A stretch of DNA of 64,000 nt, taken from NCBI RefSeq assembly GCF_005049105.1, contig NZ_SUKA01000008.1, positions 62,001 to 126,000 of the forward strand. Direction: 5' to 3'. A model generated the notes under the pieces. It ran no database searches. It was not told the DNA's origin and was given only the letters and a program-made list of their open reading frames with translations. Positions 34,665-45,223 of the stretch are shown piece after piece (position 1 is the stretch's first letter; every line of letters begins with the position of its first letter). Made by a program: the position numbers and the translations under genes. This stretch comes from Sphingobacterium alkalisoli. GTDB taxonomy: Bacteria; Bacteroidota; Bacteroidia; Sphingobacteriales; Sphingobacteriaceae.

Positions 34665-36971
34665 TTATTTTAACAGCCTTAATTCAAAAATTTTCGCTGT
34701 CGCTTGTTTGTCTACAGCTTTGAACCTGACTGTAAATGGCTTACTTTCGTTCAAGCGATCAGATAAAGGTATTTCAACAAGCTCAACAGCAGATCGACCC
34801 GATGATTTAAAAACCATGACGGGTTTGTCATTAATATTTATCTCTACTTGCTGAGCAGCAACAGAGTTATCAAGCTCGATTCTTAATATCCGTGCGTTTT
34901 GATAATATGGAAAAGTATACTCAAAAAAATCTGTTGTATTTCTCCAATGCCTATCGTCGTCATAACCTGCAGTTGATTGACTCATTTTGACAAAATGATC
35001 GGATTCGGGTTGTTGTTGCCCGCATATGACTCGGTCTATACTCTTATTATCCAATTCTTCATTCTGAGAAAATCGTTCATTGGCATTTTCATACGGCCAA
35101 TAAAGTATATATCGACTATTATGTAGCTGATAAAAAGGTTCTAAAGTATACTCCGCAATTTGCCCCCCTTTATCTTTAACATTTAAAGAAAAATGTATAT
35201 CATCACCATTTTTCCTTGTAACTAGGTTCTTTATATTAGCTCGACCTCCATATAAAAAAGGAATTTCGGATAGATCCATTTTTTCGCCTCGAGCCACATG
35301 CCCCCCTCTACTATCATCCGCATATAGTCCGGAAAGAGGAGGTCCGTCTATTCTGGCGGATAATACTACCGGACCATATAAAAATGCATAATAGTCGGAC
35401 TTATCCGGTAATTGTTCAACAGTGATTTTCATATCAAACTCTACACGAATCTTATCTCCATCCCTCCATTTTCTATTCAATTCGTAATAACCGTTTAAAA
35501 TTTTAACCCCCTTAATTTGCTTACCATTTAAATAGAATTTATTAGCATTTGACCAGGTTGGCTTACGTACCTTTAAAGCAATTTTCTGGGATTTAGTCAA
35601 ATTAAGTGTCAACTCCGAAAAGTTTTGATAAGGGAATTTATTTGTTTGTTTGACAACAAGATCCTTTTCTTTCCAACTTACCTGCGAAGGAATAAACAGA
35701 TTGACGTAGAAACTATGTTTATCATACGCATAGATCATTTCGCCATATTTCGAATGATTTTCAATACCCGATCCTACACAACACCACATGCTTGTGTGCG
35801 GTTGAGAATATACACGATAATGCCCTGGTCTCATCTGTGTAAAATAAACTAACCCTCCCGTTGTTGGATTTTGAGTCGAAAGAATATGATTATAGACCGC
35901 TCGTTCATAAAATTCGAGGTATTTAGATTGGGGATGAGTCTGAAAGAGCATTTTGCTCAATCTCATCATATTGTATGTATTGCAAGTTTCGGGCCCCTCT
36001 ACACTCTCTATCATTTTAGAAAAATCCGTAGTTGGATGAAAATGCTCACCGGCTGAATTCCCTCCTATTACTACACTACGTTCTGTCGTAACTTTATCCC
36101 AAAAAAATTCTGAAGCACGATCCCACGAGTCGTTTTGATCCAAATCAGCAATGCGCTTGTAACCTATAACTTTTGGAATTTGCGTATTCGCGTGTAAACC
36201 AGTCAACTTGTCTACACTTTCTAAAAGCGGTTTCAAAATAGATTGATGAGAAAATTGCTTTGACAATTTCAAATATTTTACATTCTTTGTGAAATCATAC
36301 ACATCTGCAAACACCTCATTAAGTCCACCATGCTCACTAACCAATATATCTTGAATCTGCTGATCTGAAAGCGCAGAGACTTCTCCTATCATCCAGTCGG
36401 CGAAATTCACTAACATCTCTTTTGCCAACTCCGATCCGGTGTACAAATATGCATCCCGCAATCCAGCGTAAGTTTTGTGGATATTATATAAGGGAACCCA
36501 TTTCCCGTTCAAATCAAAATTTCCGGCTTTAATTTCCCCTCTTTTTATTTCATCCCACATTTTCATACCTTGTGGCACTCCCCCTAGATAACCATTACCA
36601 TTTTTCTTTTGTACGGTTTCTAATACACGTAACATATAATCCAAACGCTCTTTTACGAGCACATCTTTGTCAGTTGCATATAACAATGACAAGGCGGACA
36701 AATAATGGCCACCGATATGTCCGTCCAACCCTGTATTTTCCCAATTTGTATATTGCTCTTTTTTTGTCTCCAGCCCCGCCTCTTTTAGAAATGGAGATAA
36801 TAGGCGATCCGGGTCCATGTCAAGAATGTACTTCTTGTTTAAGTTCTGAGCAACCAAAAACGGACTTTGCAGCAATTTCACTTCCGAATTATCAAAATAA
36901 TGCACTTGTGCACTTGCACCATCCAGCATCAGATAAAGGATAACAGTATAGATAATTTGTACTAGTTTCAT
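34665..36971 (-). CDS. GH127 beta-L-arabinofuranosidase-like hydrolase
   Basis: A 768-residue secreted enzyme with a signal peptide (YTVILYLMLDGASAQ). The central domain has the GH127 (DUF1680) pattern: an (alpha/alpha)6 barrel with GLDGHIGGHYLSALSLLY, and the metal-cysteine region ESVEGPETCNTYNMMRLSK and MWCCVGSGIENHSKYGEM, which carries the Glu/Cys residues of the Zn-Cys catalytic centre. C-terminal beta domains follow. It likely removes beta-L-arabinofuranosyl residues. Its ATG overlaps the GH51 stop by four bases (ATGA at 36971-36968), so the two are translationally coupled in an arabinose-glycan operon. Confidence 0.9.
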   Translation of the reverse strand: MKLVQIIYTVILYLMLDGASAQVHYFDNSEVKLLQSPFLVAQNLNKKYILDMDPDRLLSPFLKEAGLETKKEQYTNWENTGLDGHIGGHYLSALSLLYATDKDVLVKERLDYMLRVLETVQKKNGNGYLGGVPQGMKMWDEIKRGEIKAGNFDLNGKWVPLYNIHKTYAGLRDAYLYTGSELAKEMLVNFADWMIGEVSALSDQQIQDILVSEHGGLNEVFADVYDFTKNVKYLKLSKQFSHQSILKPLLESVDKLTGLHANTQIPKVIGYKRIADLDQNDSWDRASEFFWDKVTTERSVVIGGNSAGEHFHPTTDFSKMIESVEGPETCNTYNMMRLSKMLFQTHPQSKYLEFYERAVYNHILSTQNPTTGGLVYFTQMRPGHYRVYSQPHTSMWCCVGSGIENHSKYGEMIYAYDKHSFYVNLFIPSQVSWKEKDLVVKQTNKFPYQNFSELTLNLTKSQKIALKVRKPTWSNANKFYLNGKQIKGVKILNGYYELNRKWRDGDKIRVEFDMKITVEQLPDKSDYYAFLYGPVVLSARIDGPPLSGLYADDSRGGHVARGEKMDLSEIPFLYGGRANIKNLVTRKNGDDIHFSLNVKDKGGQIAEYTLEPFYQLHNSRYILYWPYENANERFSQNEELDNKSIDRVICGQQQPESDHFVKMSQSTAGYDDDRHWRNTTDFFEYTFPYYQNARILRIELDNSVAAQQVEININDKPVMVFKSSGRSAVELVEIPLSDRLNESKPFTVRFKAVDKQATAKIFELRLLK

Positions 36972-39556
36972 TTTTTTATTAATTTAAATATGGTTAAGGA
37001 ATAGGGCGGCAACCTCAACTGATTTAAATCTTTTAAATCCATAAAAGATTTAACTGGCCTAGCCGTCTTCGAACTCGGAATATCACTTAGTTCGATTTTC
37101 TCCACCTCAGCACCAAACAATGCGAAATGACCGGCATCTACTTCAATATCCGTCGCGACAGGTAACATGTTAACCATTTTTAGAATTAGCTCACTGCGGT
37201 TCTCATTCCAAACCACTGAGGTTGCGATACGATTTGTAACCTTCGAATCAGTTGATTGTACGCGATTTGTACTATTGACATAATGTGTACCTACATTTTC
37301 ACCAAACAACTTTTGTACTTCGTAGCCCACTGTAGGTTTTACCTCCTCGTTATTGAAATAAATAAGATCCGGGTTCCATTGTGTAAATCCTTCTTTCGCT
37401 AACAAAGGAGCATACGAAGTCATTTCTACAATATCCCCATTTCGCTCTAAGGCTGTCAGGTGAATAGCTTCTGCCAATGCAGTTTCTAAATTGTTTGGTC
37501 TTCCTGGCAAATGGGCAGCATACTCTCCGAGATAAACTTTGGATTTATTTCTATCGTATCGGTCGTAAAAATCTTGATTATAAATAAACCATCCAGGTGT
37601 TTGGTAATAATGCTCATCCATCATTGGTACATTCAGTTTATCAGCGATTTTCCAGCCTTCGACATAATCTGTACCTTCATTGAACGGCCCTGCTGTACCT
37701 ATAACAACTATTTCAGGATATTTATCTTTAATGGCATTAAAAATTAAAGTAAAACGTTCTTCAAAAATATCTGTAATCAAATCTTCATTTCCAATACCTA
37801 AATATTTCAAATTGAAAGGCTCAGGATGACCTGCGGCCGCTCTTTTTTTACCCCAATACGTATTTCTATCGCCATTGGCATATTCGATCAGGTCTAAAAT
37901 ATCCTGGATATAGTTATCCATTTCATGTAATGGAATACCACATTGCTGGCCTGCTCCACCATCGGAAGAATTCTGACACGGTACACCTGCAGCAATTACA
38001 GGTAGGGGAGCCGCTCCTAAATCTTCACAAAATTGGAAATATTCATAATATCCTAACCCTACAGATTGATGATAACCCCAAAGATTGCGCTGTGGCTTAC
38101 GTTCTTCCAGTTTACCTATCGTATTCTTCCAATTATATATATTGTGGATGCCGTCCCCATGGGCTACACACCCTCCCGGAAAGCGAACAAATCGAGGGTG
38201 CATGGCTGCAATGGTCTCGGCCAGATCTTTCCTCAGACCATTTTTTCTATTTTTAAATGTCTCTTGAGGAAATAATGAAACCATATCCAATGCTATTTCT
38301 CCCCGACCTTGGGGTGTTATTCTTAATATTCCCTTCTTAGCACTTCCGTTAGCCATTAATACCAACGATTTTTTTTGCCACTTTTTGTTGAATGAATTCA
38401 CCGTCTGCTGGGCAATTATTTTACCATCGTCGTCGAGTAATTCTACCACAAAGCCATTGATATTACCTTCGACTTTTTTTGCGAATACTGAAAAATCATA
38501 TTTCTGTCCATTCCGAACGACTATACCATCAAAGCCCTCATTCAATAGCGCCCCACCTTCTGCTGTTACAAAAAGAGTGATGTAGTTTCTGTTATTTATA
38601 TGGATTGGGTTTACGGTATCTATTTTATGAGTAATCCCTTTCCCTTCTAATTTCCAAGATTTGAAACTATTCCAGTTGGGATCCGAACCTTTTTTATCAT
38701 GGGGATGGTACTCAAACCCTCTATTTTGTATAAGTTCCGCATACAGACCTCCATCTGCTGCGTAATTAATATCTTCAAAAAAAATCCCCAACAAGTGATC
38801 ACTTATTCTCTTTTGGTGATTGAGCTCGATTGAAAAATTTGCTTTAACGGGCTTTAAATCTGCAAATCGAATTACATCTTCTTCTGCACGTTCGTTATGC
38901 AATTGAGATTTATAAATTTCTAATTTTTGAGCATTGATTATCTTATCTATGACTTCCCAGGCTACTTTATGCAGTGTACCTTCTTCTTGTGCTCCATTTA
39001 AATGAACCTTCACACGCTGTTTTCCATATGAACTGCCCTCCAACTCGCTCACATGTTCATAATTTTTCAAATCTTTGGTTACGGCACGGAAATTCTTTTT
39101 ACTTTTTGGACTGAAGCAGGAAATGACATACTGATTACTTGTCTCGTCCCAGTTTATTTCGGGTTTCGATACATTGTCGCCTACTAGAACCTGAGGATAA
39201 GATTGTCTGTTCCAAAAAATCAAATCGTCAGAAGATGCATATGCGAAAACCCCGTCCTGTTCATTAAGTTGCCAGATAGCATGCCACCTATTATCGACAC
39301 CCCTGATGACAACAGGAGCTATCATTCTCTTTTGGGCGCCCCAGGTTCCGTAATCAGAGCGCACAAAACTATGCTCAGGTCCGACGAGATGCCACTTCTT
39401 TTCATCGATAGTCCATGCGTAATGTAGACCATTCTTATTGTTATTTTTCGTTGTCGCATATGCAAATAACAGCGCAGAATCGGGTTCAGCAATAGTTTTT
39501 GAATATGCGGCCCGTAGCGCCAGCACCATGATTAAAAATAGACAAATGTTTTTCAT
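36968..39556 (-). CDS. GH51 alpha-L-arabinofuranosidase with GH43-like N-terminus
   Basis: The ATG at 39556 begins a signal peptide (MKNICLFLIMVLALRAAYS); a longer frame start at 39628 adds a non-signal segment. The 862-residue product has two parts. Residues about 25-220 look like a shortened GH43-type five-blade propeller unit (LLFAYATTKNNNKNGLHYAW; SSDDLIFWNRQSYPQ). From about 225 on it is a GH51 arabinofuranosidase: LLGIFFEDINYAADGGLYAE, the acid/base motif region KYLGIGNEDL and the nucleophile region KVYLGEYAAH, with a C-terminal beta domain. It would trim alpha-L-arabinofuranosyl side chains of arabinan or arabinoxylan together with the GH127 enzyme. Confidence 0.88.
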   Translation of the reverse strand: MKNICLFLIMVLALRAAYSKTIAEPDSALLFAYATTKNNNKNGLHYAWTIDEKKWHLVGPEHSFVRSDYGTWGAQKRMIAPVVIRGVDNRWHAIWQLNEQDGVFAYASSDDLIFWNRQSYPQVLVGDNVSKPEINWDETSNQYVISCFSPKSKKNFRAVTKDLKNYEHVSELEGSSYGKQRVKVHLNGAQEEGTLHKVAWEVIDKIINAQKLEIYKSQLHNERAEEDVIRFADLKPVKANFSIELNHQKRISDHLLGIFFEDINYAADGGLYAELIQNRGFEYHPHDKKGSDPNWNSFKSWKLEGKGITHKIDTVNPIHINNRNYITLFVTAEGGALLNEGFDGIVVRNGQKYDFSVFAKKVEGNINGFVVELLDDDGKIIAQQTVNSFNKKWQKKSLVLMANGSAKKGILRITPQGRGEIALDMVSLFPQETFKNRKNGLRKDLAETIAAMHPRFVRFPGGCVAHGDGIHNIYNWKNTIGKLEERKPQRNLWGYHQSVGLGYYEYFQFCEDLGAAPLPVIAAGVPCQNSSDGGAGQQCGIPLHEMDNYIQDILDLIEYANGDRNTYWGKKRAAAGHPEPFNLKYLGIGNEDLITDIFEERFTLIFNAIKDKYPEIVVIGTAGPFNEGTDYVEGWKIADKLNVPMMDEHYYQTPGWFIYNQDFYDRYDRNKSKVYLGEYAAHLPGRPNNLETALAEAIHLTALERNGDIVEMTSYAPLLAKEGFTQWNPDLIYFNNEEVKPTVGYEVQKLFGENVGTHYVNSTNRVQSTDSKVTNRIATSVVWNENRSELILKMVNMLPVATDIEVDAGHFALFGAEVEKIELSDIPSSKTARPVKSFMDLKDLNQLRLPPYSLTIFKLIKK

Positions 39557-39575
39557 AATTAGTTCTAGTAGTTGA

Positions 39576-39722
39576 TTAAAATATTGATTTCTTCTCTGAT
39601 ATCGCAAAATAAAAGCTACGTACATCATATCCCTTATAAGTCATTCGGCTTACAGTATTATGCCCCTGATTAAGAACTTTCATCTGAATAAGCCCAAGAA
39701 TAAATAAAACAACAATTTTCAT
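39576..39722 (-). CDS. Short open frame with signal-like start, unknown
   Basis: A 48-codon frame on the minus strand starts at 39722 with a signal-peptide-like segment (MKIVVLFILGLIQMKV) and ends TAA at 39576, 20 bases before the GH51 start. It could be a small secreted or leader peptide, or the broken 5' end of a lost hydrolase gene. No family recognised. Confidence 0.25.
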   Translation of the reverse strand: MKIVVLFILGLIQMKVLNQGHNTVSRMTYKGYDVRSFYFAISEKKSIF

Positions 39723-39833
39723 GGTTTATTTTGGTTATCTTATCTCTAAGATAGGACTTTGTTTTTATATGTCAAAATAACAATTAAAAAACAAGACTCA
39801 AAGCAACTAGAATGTTACATTTTATTAGGTGTA

Positions 39834-40505
39834 CTATCTTCTAGCGAAATGCAAGATAGAAAAAATGATATATAGGACAAATATAATAGGTACGGCCAAT
39901 ACCTTAACTATCAAAACTAATACAACAGATGCAATAAGAAAGAGGTATTTGAATTTATTTTCCGTCCAGGCTAAGGAAGAAAGCTTCATCGAAAACAGCT
40001 TTAACTCGCAAACAAGCAAATAACTACATATCAATATGATTGCCAACAGCACGTATATATTTTGTAAAATAGGCGGGTATTGCGAGCCTATAAAGGGAAG
40101 CGAAATGATTAGAAATGTATTCATCGGTGTATTTACACCGATAAAATCAGAACTCTGACGTGCGTCAATATTAAATTTCGCTAAGCGTAGCGCCGAAAAT
40201 ATGGTTACAATAAAACCTAAATGCGGAATATAATCGTTTGCGGCGATATTTTCTAACAATTTAAACATGACTGCACCGGGGAGAAATCCAAAACTTATCA
40301 CATCGGCCAACGAATCCAGCTCTTTACCTATTAATGACTTCACATGTAGTAATCTTGCTACCATACCATCAAAGAAGTCAAAAATACCAGAAGCCAGCAC
40401 ACAGAAGAAAGCTCCTACGAAATCCCCTTTTAAAACAAAGAGGATACCGATACACCCGCTAAATAAATTCAAACATGTAATGGTATTTGGTATATATTTC
40501 TTCAT
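39834..40505 (-). CDS. pssA: CDP-diacylglycerol--serine O-phosphatidyltransferase
   Basis: A 223-residue integral membrane enzyme making phosphatidylserine, the precursor of phosphatidylethanolamine. The CDP-alcohol phosphotransferase signature DGxxAR(8x)GxxxDxxxD is present as DFFDGMVARLLH followed by GKELDSLAD. It has about seven hydrophobic segments. It lies downstream of rho on the same strand but behind a terminator, so it probably has its own promoter, which I could not place confidently. Confidence 0.93.
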   Translation of the reverse strand: MKKYIPNTITCLNLFSGCIGILFVLKGDFVGAFFCVLASGIFDFFDGMVARLLHVKSLIGKELDSLADVISFGFLPGAVMFKLLENIAANDYIPHLGFIVTIFSALRLAKFNIDARQSSDFIGVNTPMNTFLIISLPFIGSQYPPILQNIYVLLAIILICSYLLVCELKLFSMKLSSLAWTENKFKYLFLIASVVLVLIVKVLAVPIIFVLYIIFSILHFARR

Positions 40506-40510
40506 CGACT

Positions 40511-40548
40511 AAAATTAAAAAAGCCATCTAAAATTAGATGGCTTAAAA
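40511..40548 (-). terminator. Intrinsic terminator after rho
   Basis: On the minus strand AAGCCATCTAA pairs with TTAGATGGCTT, followed by TTTTTTAATTTT. It lies 20 bases after the rho stop and just before the pssA start. Confidence 0.75.
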
Positions 40549-40567
40549 ATATCAATAATTCACGGAA

Positions 40568-42067
40568 TTATCCATTCATACTTATTAAAAACTCTTCGTT
40601 GGATCTTGTTCCACGCATTTGCTGCAACAAAAACTCCATTGCTTCCGTAGAATTCATATCTGATAGATGGTTTCTAAGCACCCACAGTCTTTGCAAAGCG
40701 TCTTTGTCCATTAATAGGTCATCGCGACGTGTACTTGAAGCAGTCAGATCGATAGCCGGGAAGATACGTTTGTTAGATAATTTACGATCCAATTGCAATT
40801 CCATATTACCCGTACCTTTGAACTCTTCAAAGATTACATCATCCATTTTTGACCCTGTTTCCGTCAACGCTGTCGCCAAAATAGTTAATGAACCGCCATT
40901 TTCGATATTACGGGCTGCACCGAAGAAACGTTTTGGTTTATGTAGCGCATTTGCATCCACACCACCTGACAATATCTTACCTGATGCTGGAGCTACCGTA
41001 TTGTAAGCACGCGCCAAACGGGTGATAGAATCCAATAAAACGACTACATCATGTCCACATTCGACCATACGTTTCGCTTTTTCTAAAACGATGTTAGCAA
41101 TTTTAACATGTCTTTCAGCAGGTTCATCAAATGTAGAAGAAACGACTTCTGCACGTACGTTACGTGCCATATCTGTCACCTCTTCTGGGCGTTCATCAAT
41201 TAAAAGAATAATCAGGTAAACTTCTGGGTGATTTTTTGCAATTGCATTAGCTACTTCTTTCAATAAATTAGTTTTACCTGTTTTCGGTTGTGCAACGATT
41301 AATCCGCGTTGGCCTTTACCAATAGGTGTAAACAAATCCATGATACGTGTGGAGTAGTTGTTTGACCCTAAATCCAAATTCAATTTTTCATCAGGAAATA
41401 ATGGGGTCAAGAAGTCAAAAGGAACACGATCTCGTACTTCTGCAGGGTTTTGTCCGTTGATAGATTCAATACGTACTAACGGAAAATATTTTTCACCCTC
41501 TTTAGGAGGACGAATACTACCTCTTACATTATCCCCTGTTTTTAATCCAAAAAGTTTAATTTGTGATTGAGACACATAAATATCATCGGGCGAAGTCAAA
41601 TAATTATAGTCTGACGAGCGCAGGAATCCATAACCATCAGGCATAATTTCCAATACACCTTCATTCACAATAACATTGTCGAAATCAGTGTTTGACGCTG
41701 AAGAAGCCTCTGCTTTTTTTGTTTCTACAACATTTGATGATACAGGAATATACTGTTCTTCAGATTTTGGATTATCTGAAGGAAATAAGGTCGGCTCGTT
41801 ATCAATGTCCGATTTTGTACGTTTCGTCACGGGAACGGGATCCGTTTTTAACGTTCTTGTTCTACGTCTAGGTCTATCTTCAGACTCCTCGTCTACGAGA
41901 ACTGGTTCAGTTGTTGCACTTTTTTCGTCAACAGGTTGTTTTGCTATATCAGAGATTTTGTCGATAAGTTCTTGTTTACGAAGTTTATCTGCATCTGCGA
42001 TTCCCAAGACCTTAGCTATCTCGCGTAATTCTGACACGAGTTTAGAATTCAATTCGGTGATATCCAT
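40568..42067 (-). CDS. rho: Transcription termination factor Rho
   Basis: A 499-residue RNA-dependent ATPase. The N-terminal Rho_N helix bundle ([20 protein letters not shown]) is followed by a ~100-residue low-complexity charged insert (about 45-120, with [10 protein letters not shown]), common in Bacteroidetes Rho. The RNA-binding cold-shock-like domain ([15 protein letters not shown]) and the ATPase core follow, with Walker A PKTGKT at about 262, [14 protein letters not shown] and [14 protein letters not shown]. Complete. It is unusual only in being followed by an intrinsic terminator. Confidence 0.97.
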   Translation of the reverse strand: MDITELNSKLVSELREIAKVLGIADADKLRKQELIDKISDIAKQPVDEKSATTEPVLVDEESEDRPRRRTRTLKTDPVPVTKRTKSDIDNEPTLFPSDNPKSEEQYIPVSSNVVETKKAEASSASNTDFDNVIVNEGVLEIMPDGYGFLRSSDYNYLTSPDDIYVSQSQIKLFGLKTGDNVRGSIRPPKEGEKYFPLVRIESINGQNPAEVRDRVPFDFLTPLFPDEKLNLDLGSNNYSTRIMDLFTPIGKGQRGLIVAQPKTGKTNLLKEVANAIAKNHPEVYLIILLIDERPEEVTDMARNVRAEVVSSTFDEPAERHVKIANIVLEKAKRMVECGHDVVVLLDSITRLARAYNTVAPASGKILSGGVDANALHKPKRFFGAARNIENGGSLTILATALTETGSKMDDVIFEEFKGTGNMELQLDRKLSNKRIFPAIDLTASSTRRDDLLMDKDALQRLWVLRNHLSDMNSTEAMEFLLQQMRGTRSNEEFLISMNG

Positions 42068-42386
42068 TAATGATATTTATGAGTTTTTGGATTTTATTGT
42101 TTTGAAACTTATTCTAGACAATCTCAGAGATCTTTTTTCTAAGCTTTTTAATTCAAAACGAAAAAACAAGTAGTTTCTTATTTCTGAACTAGAACAAATT
42201 TGAGAATGCACAAAGAAAAACATAACTATTGTAAAAACAAAAAAAAAAATAAAAAAGTTTTAAAAAAAAATGCATATTGATCGTTTATATTTTAATAAAT
42301 TGATTTAGCAATAAAATAAATTAAGGAAAGTTATTTCATTCTCAAAATTAAGTTCGTAAGTTTATCCCCCGATAAAACCACGATAT
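42068..42386. other. Divergent intergenic region between rho and the sugar transporter
   Basis: About 320 AT-rich bases containing a long A-rich tract (42234-42275). A 165-codon plus-strand frame that runs from rho into this region is an antisense shadow of rho. No clear promoter boxes were placed for either gene. Confidence 0.4.
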
Positions 42387-44114
42387 ATGAACGATAAATT
42401 AAAAGAAACCAACTACCCTGCATTATACACCTTAATTGTTGTATTCTTTTTTTGGGGATTCATTGCAGCCGGCAATAGTATATTTATCCCATTTTGTAAA
42501 AATTACTTTCATCTAGATCAATTTCAATCACAATTGATAGACTTTGCTTTCTATACCGCTTATTATATAGGAGCCCTATTGCTCTTTATCTTCAGCGCTT
42601 TCTCCGGAAAAGATATTGTTGGCAAATGGGGTTATAAAAAAAGTATCGTTTACGGTCTTCTTTTTTCCGCACTAGGCGCGGGTGCGATGATAATTGCGGT
42701 AGAAGTGAATTTGTATATCGGTATGCTTATTGGACTATTTATCGTTGCATTGGGCTTTTCTTTACAACAGACTGCAGCAAACCCCTTCGCCGTGCTATTG
42801 GGAGATCCAAGAACAGGCGCATCTCGTGTAAATCTAGGCGGAGCAGTTAATTCATTTGGCACAACAATAGGTCCTCTTGTTATAGGTTTTGCTTTATTTG
42901 GCACGTTCGAAACCATTTCAGATACAGAGATCGCTAGTCTACCCCTCAACAAAGTAATATACCTTTATATCGGAGTTGGATTGCTCTTTATACTAGCTGC
43001 TGGCTTGTTTCATTTCTCAAAAAAAGTTCCTGTCGGAATTAACAACGAGCCAATGGAATCAGCTGATAAAGCAAAAAATACACTGATCATCATGACCATC
43101 CTCCTGCTACTCATGTTTGTCCCGGTATTCTTAAGTTATAAAAGTGATATCGCTTTCCAGCTTCAAGCTTTAAATGCGCAATTAGGTAGTACAACCGATG
43201 CAAATGCAATCTTACAATTACAGAATCAAATTAAAGACCTAAGCCATCCACTCGAATTACAAAGAATGTCTTGGTTACTAGGCGCCTTAGTAGTAGTAGT
43301 GGGCTGTTTAATATTTGCTTATCGCAAGGCGTCTAAAAAACCTCAGGGCTGGGGCGCTATGAAATATCCACAATTGGTCTTAGGTATGCTAGCTTTATTT
43401 ATTTATGTAGGCGTGGAAGTCGCTATTGGCAGTAATTTGGGCGAACTTTTGAAATTAGAAGAATTTGGAAATCTCCAGTCGTCCGAGATAACTCCCTATA
43501 TTTCGATGTATTGGGGGGGTATGATGATAGGTCGATGGGCAGGTGCGATTAGTGCTTTTGATTTTTCCAAATCGACCAAGCAAGTACTGCTAGTTATCGT
43601 TCCTCTTCTTGCATTTGGATTAATAATTGGCGTTAACACTCTGGCGGGCTTCGATATGTCGCATCTTTACTTCTTCCTTGCTTGTGTAATTATTCAAATT
43701 ATTGCGTTTTTTATCAGTAAAGAAAAACCCGTCCGTACGCTAATAATTTTCGGGACACTTGGTTTGTTATCCATGTTAATCGGACTATTCTCTGTTGGAA
43801 CTACAGCAATATACGCATTTCTAACAGGCGGATTAGCCTGCTCTATTATGTGGGGATCGATATTTAGTCTTTCCATTTTAGGGATTGGAAAATATACCGA
43901 GCAAGGATCAGCATTTTTGGTAATGATGATTTTAGGAGGTGGTATCATTCCTCCTATTCAAGGAAAATTAGCAGACATTATCGGCATTCATAATTCGTAT
44001 ATCTTACCGCTGTTAGGCTTCGTTTATATTATATTATTTGCTTTCTTAGCGAGAAAATTTTTAAAGAAACAAAATATAGATACGGATAATATTCAGGCTT
44101 CAGCTAGTCATTAA
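42387..44114 (+). CDS. FucP/GluP-family sugar:proton symporter (MFS)
   Basis: A 575-residue inner-membrane transporter with 12-14 membrane segments. [22 protein letters not shown] and the [22 protein letters not shown] segment are typical of the fucose/glucose-galactose permease group. Between the halves is a larger soluble insert (about 255-295, [16 protein letters not shown]) than usual for FucP (~430 residues), which explains the length. GlcNAc-kinase-like gene 44315-45175 follows on the same strand, so the substrate may be an amino sugar such as GlcNAc. A terminator separates them. Confidence 0.88.
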   Translation: MNDKLKETNYPALYTLIVVFFFWGFIAAGNSIFIPFCKNYFHLDQFQSQLIDFAFYTAYYIGALLLFIFSAFSGKDIVGKWGYKKSIVYGLLFSALGAGAMIIAVEVNLYIGMLIGLFIVALGFSLQQTAANPFAVLLGDPRTGASRVNLGGAVNSFGTTIGPLVIGFALFGTFETISDTEIASLPLNKVIYLYIGVGLLFILAAGLFHFSKKVPVGINNEPMESADKAKNTLIIMTILLLLMFVPVFLSYKSDIAFQLQALNAQLGSTTDANAILQLQNQIKDLSHPLELQRMSWLLGALVVVVGCLIFAYRKASKKPQGWGAMKYPQLVLGMLALFIYVGVEVAIGSNLGELLKLEEFGNLQSSEITPYISMYWGGMMIGRWAGAISAFDFSKSTKQVLLVIVPLLAFGLIIGVNTLAGFDMSHLYFFLACVIIQIIAFFISKEKPVRTLIIFGTLGLLSMLIGLFSVGTTAIYAFLTGGLACSIMWGSIFSLSILGIGKYTEQGSAFLVMMILGGGIIPPIQGKLADIIGIHNSYILPLLGFVYIILFAFLARKFLKKQNIDTDNIQASASH

Positions 44115-44155
44115 TCCCATACTAATTGTACTAAATACACTAAGAAGTAAAATTT

Positions 44156-44193
44156 AAAAATCGGCTTTTAAGCACAGAATAAAGCCGATTTTT
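44156..44193 (+). terminator. Intrinsic terminator after the sugar transporter
   Basis: AAATCGGCTTT (44158-44168) pairs with AAAGCCGATTT (44181-44191) and ends in TTTTT. It lies 44 bases after the transporter stop. Confidence 0.8.
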
Positions 44194-44237
44194 ACACCAC
44201 AAGGATTCCCATGTTAAAATTAAATTAAAGTTATGTG

Positions 44238-44267
44238 TTGTTTTTTGTTTAGAAAAATGTATCTTCG
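44238..44267 (+). promoter_or_regulatory. Candidate promoter of the first GlcNAc-kinase-like gene
   Basis: TTG at 44238-44240, a 19-base spacer and TATCTTCG (44260-44267) fit the Bacteroidetes promoter with one mismatch in the -7 box. Its position between a terminator and the gene supports independent transcription. Confidence 0.4.
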
Positions 44268-44314
44268 GAAAGCATATAAACATTGAATACTGAAAAAATT
44301 TTAAACGAACAACA

Positions 44315-45175
44315 ATGATAATTATTGCAGATGGCGGATCCACCAAGACCAATTGGTGCCTATTAGATGATAATCAAAAAAAGATTTATTTTAATACAGA
44401 AGGTTACAATCCTTATTTTGTCGATAGCGAATACATTCTTAATTCTTTGAAAAAAGGACTTCCGAATGATTTGCCCCTCGACAAAGTAAAAGAAGTAAAT
44501 TATTACGGAGCAGGAGTTCATAATGAAGAAAAAGCCAAAATCGTAGCCGACGCTATTGAAGCACTATTCCTAAATGCAAAAGTTGAAATAGGACATGACC
44601 TTCTTGCTGCTGCACGTGCTTTATTGGGCAATCAAGCCGGTTTTGCCGCAATTTTGGGTACAGGTACGAACACCTGTATTTATGATGGCGATGAAATTAC
44701 GTTTAACATTAATTCAGCAGCTTACATACTAGGCGACGAAGGGAGTGGCTGCTATATCGGAAAGAAATTGTTGACAGATTTTGTTCGTGGCTTAATGCCA
44801 GCGGATGTTTCAAAGGTATTTTTCGAGACTTATCAACTTACTCCTGATGAAATTATTGATAATGTATATACGAAACCGTTAGCAAATCGCTTCTGTGCAA
44901 GTTTTAGTAAATTTGTGTACGATAATAATGTAAACATTGAATACACACGCAAAATCGTAGATGATGCGTTTGAAGCTTTTTTCGCCAATTTGGTAAGCAA
45001 ATATCCTAATTATCAAGAATACACCTTCAACTGTATCGGCTCTGTTGCTTATAATTTTCGCAACGTACTAGAATATAAGGCGACCCAGTATGGGATGAAA
45101 GTTGGGAAAATTATTCGTTCTCCAATAGACGATCTGGTTAAATTTCATATCGAAAGAGCTGTTGAGAAAAGCTAA
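44315..45175 (+). CDS. N-acetylglucosamine kinase-like protein (BadF/BadG ATPase fold)
   Basis: A 286-residue ASKHA-fold kinase. The phosphate-1 motif ADGGSTKTNWCL opens the protein, the phosphate-2 motif is AAILGTGTNTCIYDG (about 109) and the adenosine-side motif is ILGDEGSGCYIGKKLL. This set is typical of Bacteroidetes GlcNAc-kinase-like proteins that phosphorylate amino sugars in the cytoplasm. A paralogue lies at 49271-50134. Next to the FucP-type transporter it would complete uptake and phosphorylation of GlcNAc or a related sugar, but substrate is inferred. Confidence 0.85.
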   Translation: MIIIADGGSTKTNWCLLDDNQKKIYFNTEGYNPYFVDSEYILNSLKKGLPNDLPLDKVKEVNYYGAGVHNEEKAKIVADAIEALFLNAKVEIGHDLLAAARALLGNQAGFAAILGTGTNTCIYDGDEITFNINSAAYILGDEGSGCYIGKKLLTDFVRGLMPADVSKVFFETYQLTPDEIIDNVYTKPLANRFCASFSKFVYDNNVNIEYTRKIVDDAFEAFFANLVSKYPNYQEYTFNCIGSVAYNFRNVLEYKATQYGMKVGKIIRSPIDDLVKFHIERAVEKS

Positions 45176-45214
45176 AAACAAAAGCCACATTTTTAAGATG
45201 TGGTTTTTGTTTTT
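45174..45214. terminator. Bidirectional terminator between the kinase and the UPF0173 gene
   Basis: The arms AAAAACAAAAGCCACAT (45174-45190) and ATGTGGTTTTTGTTTTT (45198-45214) pair over 17 bases with a single wobble around TTTTAAG. A and T runs on both sides let it terminate convergent transcripts. Confidence 0.8.
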
Positions 45215-45223
45215 AGAAAAATT

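Noticed and set aside
41676-42173. 165-codon plus-strand frame
   Set aside because: Ser/Val-rich antisense shadow of the low-complexity part of rho.
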